Assembly: GCF_951805225.1 (NCBI RefSeq)
Contig: NZ_OX638201.1
Span: 6,138,001 to 6,202,000, forward strand
DNA: 64,000 nucleotides
Direction of reading: 5' to 3'
Source of the DNA: an uncultured Flavobacterium sp.
GTDB taxonomy: Bacteria > Bacteroidota > Bacteroidia > Flavobacteriales > Flavobacteriaceae
Part shown: positions 27,501-34,673 of the stretch, piece by piece
Position numbering within the stretch: position 1 is the stretch's first letter
Layout: each line of letters starts with the position of its first letter
Notes under the pieces: model-generated
What the model saw: the letters and a program-made list of their open reading frames with translations, nothing else
The model's database searches: none
What the model was told of the DNA's origin: nothing
Position numbers and translations under genes: made by a program

Positions 27501-27607
27501 AGTCCGTCTGTACTACTCGTAATTGTACCGGTTACGGTTTTTGTTTGCGCAAGAACGGGTTGAGCAAACAAAATAATTCCAAATAAAATAAATAATAGTT
27601 TTTTCAT
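24545..27607 (-). CDS. SusC/RagA family TonB-linked outer-membrane receptor
   Basis: 1020 aa. Signal peptide 1-20. A carboxypeptidase-regulatory-like domain follows (about 22-95, with VTGTITSSTDGLSLPGVSV). The plug domain comes next (ALQGKIAGAQVSQNSGDPAG; DPLYVIDGVVLNN; the conserved GSRAANGVVLITTKKG), then a 22-stranded barrel ending in VKVQF. The N-terminal STN domain seen in FecA-type receptors is absent, so signalling through an anti-sigma factor is unlikely. It is the first gene of the inferred salvage operon and is divergent from a DeoR regulator across 220 bp. Confidence 0.96.
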   Translation of the reverse strand: MKKLLFILFGIILFAQPVLAQTKTVTGTITSSTDGLSLPGVSVLIEGTSKSTVTDLDGKFSIAVNEGETLVFTFVGFAPKKAKITADTNSVNLKMTEELNTLSEVVVLGSTVRATRKELGNAVTSIKGEDLVKAQPGGLSTALQGKIAGAQVSQNSGDPAGGFSIKLRGTSSILGSSDPLYVIDGVVLNNATTNVTNLNVTSGNSNMQIGQNRSADINPNDIQSVEVLNGGAAAAIYGSRAANGVVLITTKKGVAGETRYTFSTSVTSNQIRKKLDMNMSDKQFVNASPALFPIQGNPASPTTVTVLGRNLETRTTDVKRYDYQDDIFGTGVGTDTYFSLQGGDEKTKYFASLGYLVNEGIVKNTDFKRAGVKVRLKHDFNSKLSATVGLNYVNSSSNEKPDGNVFWSPINAINITNNTYDIHQRDVNGNLMAVDPNRVNPLSIIETFKITQNTDRIISDLQLNYTPFKNFNADLIFGIDNYNQRGNVFIPRYPYVVNPAYYNDGYVSEASNRVVQFNNDLNLRYLWNINDKWKATTYGGYNVQTYRDDFVAIEGRNLKPFIETINAFNTLIPGSPSSSQSKYNLWGYYLQETVGYKDKLYMTVALRQDASTIFSSDNRSQFYPKASASYVLSDEKFMEGIHDAVSSVRFRASWGKSGSLTAIKPYARFTNYSTGTLLGNSTFTIEGFKQGNLDLKPEQSVTYEVGGDFGFLKDRLNLSFSYYNADIDDLLLPVQLAASEGATNTIKNIGQMNNKGYEINLKYDLIKKENLHVDVFVNYSSNRNKVTGLPQQRFKLDSNLAGAPVFVEMNKPIGIFYGTYFARNSDGSLLLTPDGYPQTEKGDVNTGAPQRDANGQPTGTILNKQIGNPNPDYVIAFGANVNYKKFGLSILFDGVQGVDVFDADYRTRQGVGSGTIVTKELNGELPRGYIWSIYNIEEFRVVDGSYLKLREVSLNYSFGKINNFFDDLTITASGRNLISWDNFTSFDPETNSGGQSSVAKYNFGTVPIPSSYSLAVKVQF

Positions 27608-27684
27608 TTTAAAATATTTGTTTGGTTAGAAAACCTAAATATAGGGATTAATTCTTATAAATGAATTTTTATGCAATATTTTTG

Positions 27685-27802
27685 TTTATAATATTATAAA
27701 ACGCATAAAAACGCAACAATAATTGTTTTATAATGCTATTTTGAGCTCTATGGAAGTGTTTTTAAAATATTAATCTACAGATCGTGCACGATAATGCATT
27801 AT
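27685..27802. promoter_or_regulatory. palindromes in the susC-deoR divergent region, candidate DeoR operators
   Basis: Three perfect palindromes: TTTATAATATTATAAA (27685-27700), ATCGTGCACGAT (27781-27792) and ATAATGCATTAT (27791-27802). The last two overlap and end just before the deoR -7 box. A second half-like TTTATAAT is at 27726-27733. The positions suit a regulator that controls both susC and itself, but which palindrome is bound cannot be told by reading. A near-match -7 element for susC (TATATTTA) lies at about 27636-27643. Confidence 0.5.
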
Positions 27803-27806
27803 ATTT

Positions 27807-27814
27807 TATATTTG
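27807..27814 (+). promoter_or_regulatory. -7 box of the DeoR-family gene
   Basis: TATATTTG matches TAnnTTTG, 13 nt before the ATG, which implies a very short 5' leader. It directly follows the palindrome ATAATGCATTAT. Confidence 0.65.
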
Positions 27815-27827
27815 TTAAAAAATTAAA

Positions 27828-28577
27828 ATGCTTAAAAAAGAAAGACATCAATTTATCATGGATAAATTTAAGAATGTCGAAAAAATAAATACGATTGATC
27901 TTGCCTTAGAATTGAACATTTCTGAGGATACAATACGTAGGGATTTTAATGAATTACACAATAAAGGACTCATCAATAAAGTATATGGTGCTGCTTTTCC
28001 TGTAAAAGAAAAATCAAATAATGTATTTGATATTACCATTATTAACGAAGACAAAAAGATAATTGTAGGACAAAAAGCATTGTCTTTTTTAAGCGAAGGA
28101 CAAGTGATTATAATGACCGGAGGAACGACCAATTTATCTTTTTGCAAACTTATTCCAATAGATTTCTCCGCTACTATATATACGTATAGTTTGCCTATTG
28201 CCATGCAGTTATCGCAGCATCCTAATATCGAATTGATTTTTATTGGAGGCAAATTACAGAAAAAAGCGATGGTAACCGTTGGCATCGACGTAGTTCAGGT
28301 TTTGTCTAAAATCAGAGCCGATGTTTGCTTTCTGGGCGTAAGTAGTTTAGACGTCAATCAAGGACTTACCGAAATGGGATATGAAGTCTCAATCATCAAA
28401 AAAGAAATGATCAACGCCTCAGACAAAGTTATTGTTCTGGCAACCTCAGATAAAATAAATGGCAAAATGCCGCATCAGGTTTGTGGTCTCGACAAAATAG
28501 ATGCAATCGTAACGGAACTAAATCCAAAAAGTTCCAGAATTAGAAATTTTGTAGAGGCTGGGGCTAGAGTGTATTGA
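27828..28577 (+). CDS. DeoR/GlpR family transcriptional regulator
   Basis: 249 aa. The N-terminal winged helix (about 3-57) includes LNISEDTIRRDFNELHNKGL. The C-terminal sensor domain (about 75-235) has MTGGTTNLSFCKLIP and the VCFLGVSSLDVNQGLTE segment typical of sugar-phosphate sensing. DeoR proteins usually repress sugar operons and respond to a phosphorylated sugar. Its divergent position to susC suggests control of the MurNAc/peptidoglycan locus, perhaps by MurNAc-6-P or GlcNAc-6-P (inference). Confidence 0.93.
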   Translation: MLKKERHQFIMDKFKNVEKINTIDLALELNISEDTIRRDFNELHNKGLINKVYGAAFPVKEKSNNVFDITIINEDKKIIVGQKALSFLSEGQVIIMTGGTTNLSFCKLIPIDFSATIYTYSLPIAMQLSQHPNIELIFIGGKLQKKAMVTVGIDVVQVLSKIRADVCFLGVSSLDVNQGLTEMGYEVSIIKKEMINASDKVIVLATSDKINGKMPHQVCGLDKIDAIVTELNPKSSRIRNFVEAGARVY

Positions 28578-28906
28578 TTTAACTGCGTTATTTTGCAGGT
28601 TTTTTTTATTGTTTACTGCTGTGTGATTCTAATTGTTATTGGAATTATGCAGCATTTTTTTATTACTTGTATAAACGGGTATATCTACGTGGTTGTTTAG
28701 GCAGGTTAATTGATATTTTTGAGTTATACTTATTTTAATTTTAGAAAAAGGTTTTCCGTAAAGACACTATAAATTAAATAGAGATATTTGTTTTTATTGC
28801 CAAAATATACAATTTTTTATTTTGTAAGAAATTATTTTTTATTTGGTGATGTTTTTTATATATTTTGCTGTTCAATAATTATGAACTTAATCTTAAGATC
28901 TATTAA
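28578..28906. other. AT-rich spacer between deoR and the ABC-3C cassette
   Basis: No ORF, tRNA or clear terminator was seen. A short fragment (AGGTTTTCCGTAAAGAC, 28748-28764) resembles one at 47535-47550. The spacer becomes strongly AT-rich toward the effector gene. No TAnnTTTG match was found near the effector start. Confidence 0.6.
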
Positions 28907-29836
28907 ATGATAAAAACCGAATATGGTGCTTTTGACGGAGATAAATGGGAATCAATAAGTCAAATTTGCTTTAAACAGAATTTTCGAGATGAAGGTTACC
29001 AAGAGGTAAAAGCAAGTCCTGGGGATTATGGTATTGAAGGGTTCACTCGTACAGGAAAAGTTTTTCAATGTTATTGTCCTGATGAAATGTATTCAAGTTC
29101 TGTATTATATGATAAACAAAGGGATAAAATCACTACTGATTTAAAAAAACTTAAAACTTATGAAAATCAATTAAAAGGTTTTTTAGGAACTACAAAAATA
29201 AATAAATGGTATTTTGTTACTCCTGTTTATGGAAAAAATGAGATTATAACACATTGTACAACAAAAAGAGATGAAGTAAGGTCTTGGAACTTGTCAATTG
29301 TAGATAATGATAATTTTGAAGTCATTTTTGAAGATATAAGCTTTTTGCATCCATACTTAAATCTTGCAATTGATTCTACTGGTCAAAAAATAAATTTGTC
29401 TCCAAATAAGGCAATTAAAGAAAATGATAAGCTAAAGTGGAAAGGAAAAGAAATAACATTAGTTGAAAATGCGCAACGAAAACATGCATTAAGATTTGAT
29501 AAAGGGGCTCAGGATATTGATAAGCGTATTGATGACTTAACTGAAAAAACTATTGCTTCATTTTTGGGAGGAAATATATTACTAAGGATGTGGCAGAATG
29601 AATATCCTACTGAGTATGAGAAGTTTTTGTCAATTATAAGTTTGGTTGAGAATGAAGTTATAGAAAAATGTATGTTTCCTGCGCAGGATAAAAATGCATT
29701 GTATTTTAGCTTTAAAAGCTTAGTTGAAGAAAAATTAAACGCGGCTTTTCCAAAATTAGAACAAGAAATGCTTATGAACTTAGCTAATCAAGTACTTGCT
29801 GATTGGATTTTAAGATGCCCAATAAATTTTGAATAA
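28907..29836 (+). CDS. ABC-three-component system effector, restriction-endonuclease-like N-terminus
   Basis: 309 aa. The N-terminus (1-75) has the layout of a Mrr/PD-(D/E)xK nuclease: KWESISQICF, EVKASPGDYGIEGF (D40, E44), then the strand VFQCYC (52-57). In Mrr-type enzymes that strand reads Q-x-K; here Tyr occupies the Lys position. The middle (about 80-190) is mixed alpha/beta, and the C-terminus (about 215-309) is helical, as in C-terminal domains of ABC-3C effectors. It is followed by the middle-component gene with zero spacing (TAA then ATG). Proposed role: toxic or nucleolytic effector released by the ATPase on phage sensing. No homologue search was done. Confidence 0.7.
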   Translation: MIKTEYGAFDGDKWESISQICFKQNFRDEGYQEVKASPGDYGIEGFTRTGKVFQCYCPDEMYSSSVLYDKQRDKITTDLKKLKTYENQLKGFLGTTKINKWYFVTPVYGKNEIITHCTTKRDEVRSWNLSIVDNDNFEVIFEDISFLHPYLNLAIDSTGQKINLSPNKAIKENDKLKWKGKEITLVENAQRKHALRFDKGAQDIDKRIDDLTEKTIASFLGGNILLRMWQNEYPTEYEKFLSIISLVENEVIEKCMFPAQDKNALYFSFKSLVEEKLNAAFPKLEQEMLMNLANQVLADWILRCPINFE

Positions 29837-30316
29837 ATGAGAGATTTTGAAATAAAAGATATAAAGTTTTCCAAAAAGCCTATTTCAATTCCGGTTGATT
29901 ATAGACCAATGTATAAAATAGCTCAAATAGTTATGATTTTATCTATTACTTGTATTGGAAATAAATCTAGTTTGCTAAAACTACATTTGTTAAGTTGGGC
30001 ATTAAAAGATGATAAAAACAAAGATGAAGTTTTAGAATTAATAAGGAATAATTATGAGATAGATATTGCTGTTTGGGGAATTGAACCGGCACTTAACAGA
30101 GCACTTTTATTTTGTATATCGGAGAATATCTGCATTATAGAAAACGGAAAGTATATATTGACAAAAAAAGGAGAAGATTTTTTCAAGGTGATTGTTAAGG
30201 CAGAAGTTTTTAAAGAAGAATTTGAGTTTCTGAATTTTGTGGGAAAAAGAAAAATAACTGATAATAGAATAGAATCTATTTCAAATAAATGGTCGTTATT
30301 CAATGTTAAAAATTAA
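29837..30316 (+). CDS. ABC-three-component system middle component
   Basis: 159 aa, predicted helical with a winged-helix-like C-terminal half (NRALLFCISENICIIENGKY and YILTKKGEDFFKVIV, an LTxxG-type turn). Size, helical N-terminus (PVDYRPMYKIAQIVMIL) and position between effector and SMC-like ATPase match ABC-3C middle components. It overlaps the ATPase gene by 14 nt and abuts the effector gene, so the three are co-translated. Function in the family is thought to be linking effector to ATPase; residues involved are not identifiable here. Confidence 0.72.
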   Translation: MRDFEIKDIKFSKKPISIPVDYRPMYKIAQIVMILSITCIGNKSSLLKLHLLSWALKDDKNKDEVLELIRNNYEIDIAVWGIEPALNRALLFCISENICIIENGKYILTKKGEDFFKVIVKAEVFKEEFEFLNFVGKRKITDNRIESISNKWSLFNVKN

Positions 30317-32357
30317 TAAAATAAAATTTGAGGTAAATACTGATTCTGGATTGTTTGGTTCAACTTATGAGTTTAGTAGTGGACTTAATATTATTAGAGC
30401 GGACAACACTAGCGGAAAAAGCAGTCTTTTTCAAGCAATATCTTATTGTTTGGGGTTTGAGGAGATAATTGGTGGTAGAAATGAAAAGACAATGCAGTCA
30501 GTTTTTAGAGATCAAGTAGAATATCCTAAGGATTCATTTCATAAGGTAATTCAGTCTTTTGTTTATTTAGAAATTGAAAATGGTTCGAAAGATATCCTTA
30601 CAGTTAAAAGAAGTGTAGTAAGTAATTCTGATAGAAAACCACAGTTGGTCGATGTGTATTTTGGAAAATTGATTGACAATACTGAAGATATTTTACCCGA
30701 ATATAAACCAATGTATATTCATGATAAAGGAGGTGCTACAGATGAAATGTATGGGTTTCATCTCTTTTTAGAAAATTTTTTAGATTGGAATTTGCCAAAT
30801 GTTTTGACAAATTCTGGTGATTCTAGAAAGTTATATATTCAGCAAATTGCTTCTGCGTTTATGATTGAACAAAAATCAGGATGGTCTGATTTTTTTGCAA
30901 CAATGCCACATTTTGGACTCGCCAATAAAGAGGCTAGAGCTGTAGAGTTTCTTTTGAAATTAGATGTAACTGAAAATAAAAAGAGAAAACAACAGATAGT
31001 ATTTAATAAAAAAATAATAGAAGATAAATGGGCAACTTTGAATAATCAATTTATTCGACTTGCTGAGAAAGGTGGTGGGAAAATGGTAGGTCTTGAGCAG
31101 AAGCCAACAATAATTAATGATTATAAGGGATTAAATATTTTTTTAACTAAAGATGAGGAAGAGTATTCAATTTCAAATTATATTGATTTACAGGTTGAAG
31201 AATTAGCATTAACAAATAAAAAAAATGTTTTTTCGGTTGGACAAAATATTTCAACTGATGAAGCCCAACTTGAAAAATTAAATAACTTTATTAATCATTT
31301 ATCTTTAAATTACGAACTTTTATCAACTGAATTAAACTTTGATAAAGATAGATTACGTAGTTACAAATCACAATTGAATTTGCTAAAAATTGATTTAGGA
31401 AAGAATAAAGGCGCCTTAAAGGTGAAAAATCTGGGGGCTGAATTTGATTTAAAAACTTCAAGTGAGGTATGTCCAACATGTAATCAGGATATAAAAGACT
31501 CATTATTACCTTTAGAAGTTGAACAAGTTCCGATGCGTTTGGAAGATAATATAGATTTCATAGATGCTCAGATAAAAATGATCATTGTATATATTGAAGG
31601 ACAAGAAAAAACAATAAATGAAAAGGAAAAAAAGATAGATTTGTATAGGGTAAAATTATCAGAGTCTAGATCAAGTGTTAGACAACTTAAAAAAGAACTG
31701 ATTTCAGATGAAAGATTACCATCAATTATTGAAATTGAGAATAGGTTAAATTTAAAGAAACGTATAGAGTTTTATAAAAAGTTTCTTGAAGATTTTAATC
31801 TGTTAATTGAAGAATTAAAAGATTTGTCAGAGCAATGGAAAAAAGTTGTAATTGCTGAAAGTAAATTACCTAAGAACTTTTTCTCTAAAAGTGATGATGA
31901 GAAACTAATATTTCTTGAAAATCAATTTAAAATTTTACTTAAAGAATTTGATTATACAAGTCAACAAAATGAATTTGTACATATTTCAAGAGAAAATTAT
32001 TTGCCAGTCATAAGTAAACCTTTTGGAGATGAAACAAAAGATTATAGTATAAGATTTGATTCGTCAGGAAGTGATTTTATAAGATGTATTTGGGCTTATA
32101 CTTTTAGTTTATTAGATACATCAATAAAATTTGATGGAAATCATCCTAAGTTAATTATGATGGATGAACCAAAACAACAAGATGCCGCAATAGGAAATTT
32201 TCACACTTTTCTAAAAAGAATTTCGTCTCATATTGAATCTCAAGTATTGATTTTTGCATCCTTTGAGAATTCTAATGAAGCGTTCAAAACTGCTACAAAA
32301 GATGTTAAGTTTAATTTAGTTTATATTGAAGATAAATTAATAAAACCAATTTCATAA
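30303..32357 (+). CDS. Rad50/SMC-like ABC ATPase of an ABC-three-component (Lamassu-related) system
   Basis: 684 aa. Walker A is ADNTSGKSS (33-41). A signature-like SSGSDFIR (587-594) and Walker B LIMMDEPKQQDA (617-628, Glu622) are at the C-terminus. Between them are coiled coils (about 222-260, 315-375, 420-475) broken by a CPTC zinc hook (C390, C393), which would dimerise through zinc as in Rad50. No signal peptide; cytoplasmic DNA sensor or clamp. Upstream overlap with the middle-component gene shows one operon. Lamassu LmuB-type proteins share this layout, so an anti-phage role is the leading inference. Confidence 0.82.
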   Translation: MLKINKIKFEVNTDSGLFGSTYEFSSGLNIIRADNTSGKSSLFQAISYCLGFEEIIGGRNEKTMQSVFRDQVEYPKDSFHKVIQSFVYLEIENGSKDILTVKRSVVSNSDRKPQLVDVYFGKLIDNTEDILPEYKPMYIHDKGGATDEMYGFHLFLENFLDWNLPNVLTNSGDSRKLYIQQIASAFMIEQKSGWSDFFATMPHFGLANKEARAVEFLLKLDVTENKKRKQQIVFNKKIIEDKWATLNNQFIRLAEKGGGKMVGLEQKPTIINDYKGLNIFLTKDEEEYSISNYIDLQVEELALTNKKNVFSVGQNISTDEAQLEKLNNFINHLSLNYELLSTELNFDKDRLRSYKSQLNLLKIDLGKNKGALKVKNLGAEFDLKTSSEVCPTCNQDIKDSLLPLEVEQVPMRLEDNIDFIDAQIKMIIVYIEGQEKTINEKEKKIDLYRVKLSESRSSVRQLKKELISDERLPSIIEIENRLNLKKRIEFYKKFLEDFNLLIEELKDLSEQWKKVVIAESKLPKNFFSKSDDEKLIFLENQFKILLKEFDYTSQQNEFVHISRENYLPVISKPFGDETKDYSIRFDSSGSDFIRCIWAYTFSLLDTSIKFDGNHPKLIMMDEPKQQDAAIGNFHTFLKRISSHIESQVLIFASFENSNEAFKTATKDVKFNLVYIEDKLIKPIS

Positions 32358-32504
32358 GCTAAAATTGTAGCTTATTAAGGCTTAGGTATAATCACCCATT
32401 CTTTGAAGTCTTATAGAAATCTAAAATATAATTAGAAGTTTTATGATGTATGAAGTCTCCAAGTTTCGTAATCCCTCTAATATAGTAATTAAGAAATTAA
32501 ATAT

Positions 32505-32536
32505 AAAAACCTCGATCTTCAAAAATCGAGGTTTTT
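32505..32536. terminator. bidirectional terminator hairpin
   Basis: A perfect 12-bp stem AAAAACCTCGAT/ATCGAGGTTTTT with an 8-nt loop and T runs on both strands. It lies between the ABC-3C cassette (plus) and the 77-aa gene (minus). Confidence 0.8.
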
Positions 32537-32563
32537 ATATTTATTATAAATTTCAATAAGACT

Positions 32564-32797
32564 TTATTCCAAATTCAAATAAGGGTTTAAAACTTCGGCT
32601 AATTCATTGAGCCAATAAAAGCTGTCTTTTAAGTTGATTAGTTCATTTTTTAGGGTTGTGTCTTGGCGCAAAATTCCTAAGGCAAGTACATAATTTAGTT
32701 TTCTTATTGCCCTAGACATTTCTGCGGGTTCGATTGTGTCGTTAAAAAAATTGATTAGCCTTTTTTCGGCTTCATTTGAAAGGGTGTTTGTACTCAT
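32564..32797 (-). CDS. small helical protein of unknown function
   Basis: 77 aa, acidic, predicted as three helices, with no Cys, signal peptide or membrane segment. I do not recognise the family. Its ATG overlaps the stop of a 41-codon gene (ATGA at 32797-32794), so it is probably translated by coupling. It is followed by a strong terminator. The good promoter upstream of the short gene should drive both. Confidence 0.7.
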   Translation of the reverse strand: MSTNTLSNEAEKRLINFFNDTIEPAEMSRAIRKLNYVLALGILRQDTTLKNELINLKDSFYWLNELAEVLNPYLNLE

Positions 32798-32919
32798 AAC
32801 TCTGTAATTTTAGGAAATATAAAACCCACATGGCTAAGGTGTCCTACACTTACAGAAGTGTTACGGTTGTTTCCAATACCGCCACCATACCACATGGGCA
32901 AAAGTTTTTTAGATGTCAT
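32794..32919 (-). CDS. 41-aa small protein coupled to the 77-aa gene
   Basis: A short frame of 41 codons: residues 1-8 MTSKKLLP, then a Gly/Asn-rich PMWYGGGIGNNRNTSVSVG, then HLSHVGFIFPKITEL. Its stop overlaps the next start as ATGA. A canonical promoter (32941-32968) places the transcript start about 15 nt before this ATG, so it is the first reading frame on the mRNA. It could be a functional small protein, a leader peptide that controls the 77-aa gene, or a chance frame inside an untranslated leader. I recognise no homologue. Confidence 0.5.
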   Translation of the reverse strand: MTSKKLLPMWYGGGIGNNRNTSVSVGHLSHVGFIFPKITEL

Positions 32920-32940
32920 GATTCTGTAAATTAGGAACGG

Positions 32941-32968
32941 CAAATATAGCAAAAGCCTGAGTAATCAA
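32941..32968 (-). promoter_or_regulatory. canonical promoter of the 41-aa/77-aa unit
   Basis: On the minus strand TTG (32966-32968), 17 nt, then TATATTTG (32941-32948): an excellent match to the Bacteroidota promoter consensus. Confidence 0.85.
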
Positions 32969-33120
32969 TAGGAGTTTTTCCGCTAATTAAAAAAGTAATT
33001 ATTTTAAAATAGAAAAGACAGTTTACAAGGCGTAAAAAGAAGTTTTGAATTAATTCCAAGCATTATAAAAAATAGGTTATATTCGAATTGTAGATAATAT
33101 TTGTAACAATTAAATAAAAC

Positions 33121-33426
33121 ATGAAAAGCACATTCGGATATTTATTCCATTTTTTATATTGGGTTTGGTTTATATATTTTCTTTTTTACACCATTCAGGA
33201 AATTATGACATTGAAACAAGTTGTGGTTGGTGAAGGTTCTCTTTTTATGCTTATTTCTACTTTTGGTTTATTTTTCGTGGGACTTTTTCTGTATTTATTT
33301 ACCATTACTTTTGAGATTCCAAGTGTTGTCAATAAAAAATTAAGATCTTATTCTCTAGTTTTCTGTATGGTTTTAATTGCGTTGTTTCTTTTTGCCTTTA
33401 AAGGGAATAGTTCTTTACGTTTATAA
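33121..33426 (+). CDS. small membrane protein, unknown function
   Basis: 101 aa with three predicted membrane helices (about 7-30, 40-62, 77-94). The N-terminal LFHFLYWVWFIYFLFYTI is aromatic-rich. No recognised motif. It is 46 nt before the next plus-strand gene and could share its transcript. Confidence 0.65.
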   Translation: MKSTFGYLFHFLYWVWFIYFLFYTIQEIMTLKQVVVGEGSLFMLISTFGLFFVGLFLYLFTITFEIPSVVNKKLRSYSLVFCMVLIALFLFAFKGNSSLRL

Positions 33427-33471
33427 TATTAAGTTTGGATAAATAATTCAATTAGGAATTTGTAATAAATT

Positions 33472-33912
33472 ATGATCGAAAAAATTTTAAGTGACTATAT
33501 CAGTTTTATAAGAAGTTTTGAAACTTTACTTAAAAAGAAATATAATAGCGATAAAAATCCATGTTCGTTTTCACATACCTTTTTCGAAAGAAAAGGAATT
33601 ATTGAAGAAATTGATTATTGGTTTCACGGAACCGGATGTACGGCTGAAAAAGACGGTATTATTTATGCTTATGATATTTCTATTTTTGAAGGAAATCAAA
33701 TTGAGTTTTCGCAATGGAAATTGACAGAGTTTATTAGAACACATCCGGAATATCAAAAATTAAATTATAGTCCTGATTATATCGAATATGAATTATATCA
33801 ATTGATAAATAAAGGAATATTGGGTTGGCTAATTATTGAGGGAATAGAAGGAACTCCTTTTGGATGTGTTTTTATGAGTTACAGAGTTCTACAGGAACCG
33901 CCTTTTTTATGA
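33472..33912 (+). CDS. conserved hypothetical protein with FHGTGC motif (resembles DUF6896)
   Basis: 146 aa, soluble alpha/beta. IDYWFHGTGCTAEKDG followed by SQWKLTEFIR recalls a small family I know as DUF6896, often found among toxin-immunity-type genes; this is from memory and tentative. No signal peptide. No toxin gene is visible next to it. Confidence 0.7.
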   Translation: MIEKILSDYISFIRSFETLLKKKYNSDKNPCSFSHTFFERKGIIEEIDYWFHGTGCTAEKDGIIYAYDISIFEGNQIEFSQWKLTEFIRTHPEYQKLNYSPDYIEYELYQLINKGILGWLIIEGIEGTPFGCVFMSYRVLQEPPFL

Positions 33913-33934
33913 ATTAATTTCATTCTCTAAATTA

Positions 33935-34513
33935 TCAATATATTTCTATTCCTATTTTAAATCCGGCGCTTTCAATATTGTTATAGTCATTTTTTCGATT
34001 ATCCTGCTTGATAAAAGTTTTATATAAGTTCTGGTGAGAATAACACAATTCAAAATCTCCAAGTATTTTTTTTGCAATCACAAATCGATAGCCGACACCT
34101 ATTCGTAATAAAACACCAAATTTTTCTACTTGTCCCAAATGTCCACCCAAATCAAGAGAGGTTAACAAGCTTTCTTTTGTGTCATTCAAAACCCATTTAA
34201 TTCCGCCAGTAATTGGAATATAATCAATTTTTGGCTGGTTGATGGATTCATAACCACTGCTTGCTGTAAAAGCAAAATACTTAGAGACGTAATAGTTTAA
34301 GTGTACACTTGTACCTAATATTTTGGACTTTGTACTAGTCTCAGATATTTCATCATGTTCTGATGGTATTCTGAAATCATAAGGAAATAGTATTAATACT
34401 GATGCTTCAACGCTAAATCCTTTCTTTTTAAATTCTTTGTCCTGACAATAAGCAATTATCGGAATTAAGAATATAATACTAAAATACCATTTTAAACCCA
34501 TACCATTTTTCAT
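33935..34513 (-). CDS. small outer-membrane beta-barrel-like protein
   Basis: 192 aa with a signal peptide (cleaved near AYCQ, residue 23). The rest alternates as amphipathic beta strands (LGTSVHLNYYVSKYFAFTAS; FGVLLRIGVGYRFVIAKKIL; FELCY-like FELCYSHQNLYKTF) and ends SAGFKIGIEIY with a C-terminal aromatic. This fits a small 8-strand barrel of the OmpA/OmpW type. Function unknown. It is convergent with the preceding plus-strand gene. Confidence 0.72.
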   Translation of the reverse strand: MKNGMGLKWYFSIIFLIPIIAYCQDKEFKKKGFSVEASVLILFPYDFRIPSEHDEISETSTKSKILGTSVHLNYYVSKYFAFTASSGYESINQPKIDYIPITGGIKWVLNDTKESLLTSLDLGGHLGQVEKFGVLLRIGVGYRFVIAKKILGDFELCYSHQNLYKTFIKQDNRKNDYNNIESAGFKIGIEIY

Positions 34514-34673
34514 GTTTGCTTTATTAATCTTGATTGTAATATCTTTTTAGATAAATAAAAATCTTACAATACGAATATATAGACTTTAGTTTAATTAAAT
34601 AAAATTCTTACAATATTTAACTTTTGAAAATGAGTTTTATAATTGAAAAAATATCTTATTATGAAAACTAAAA

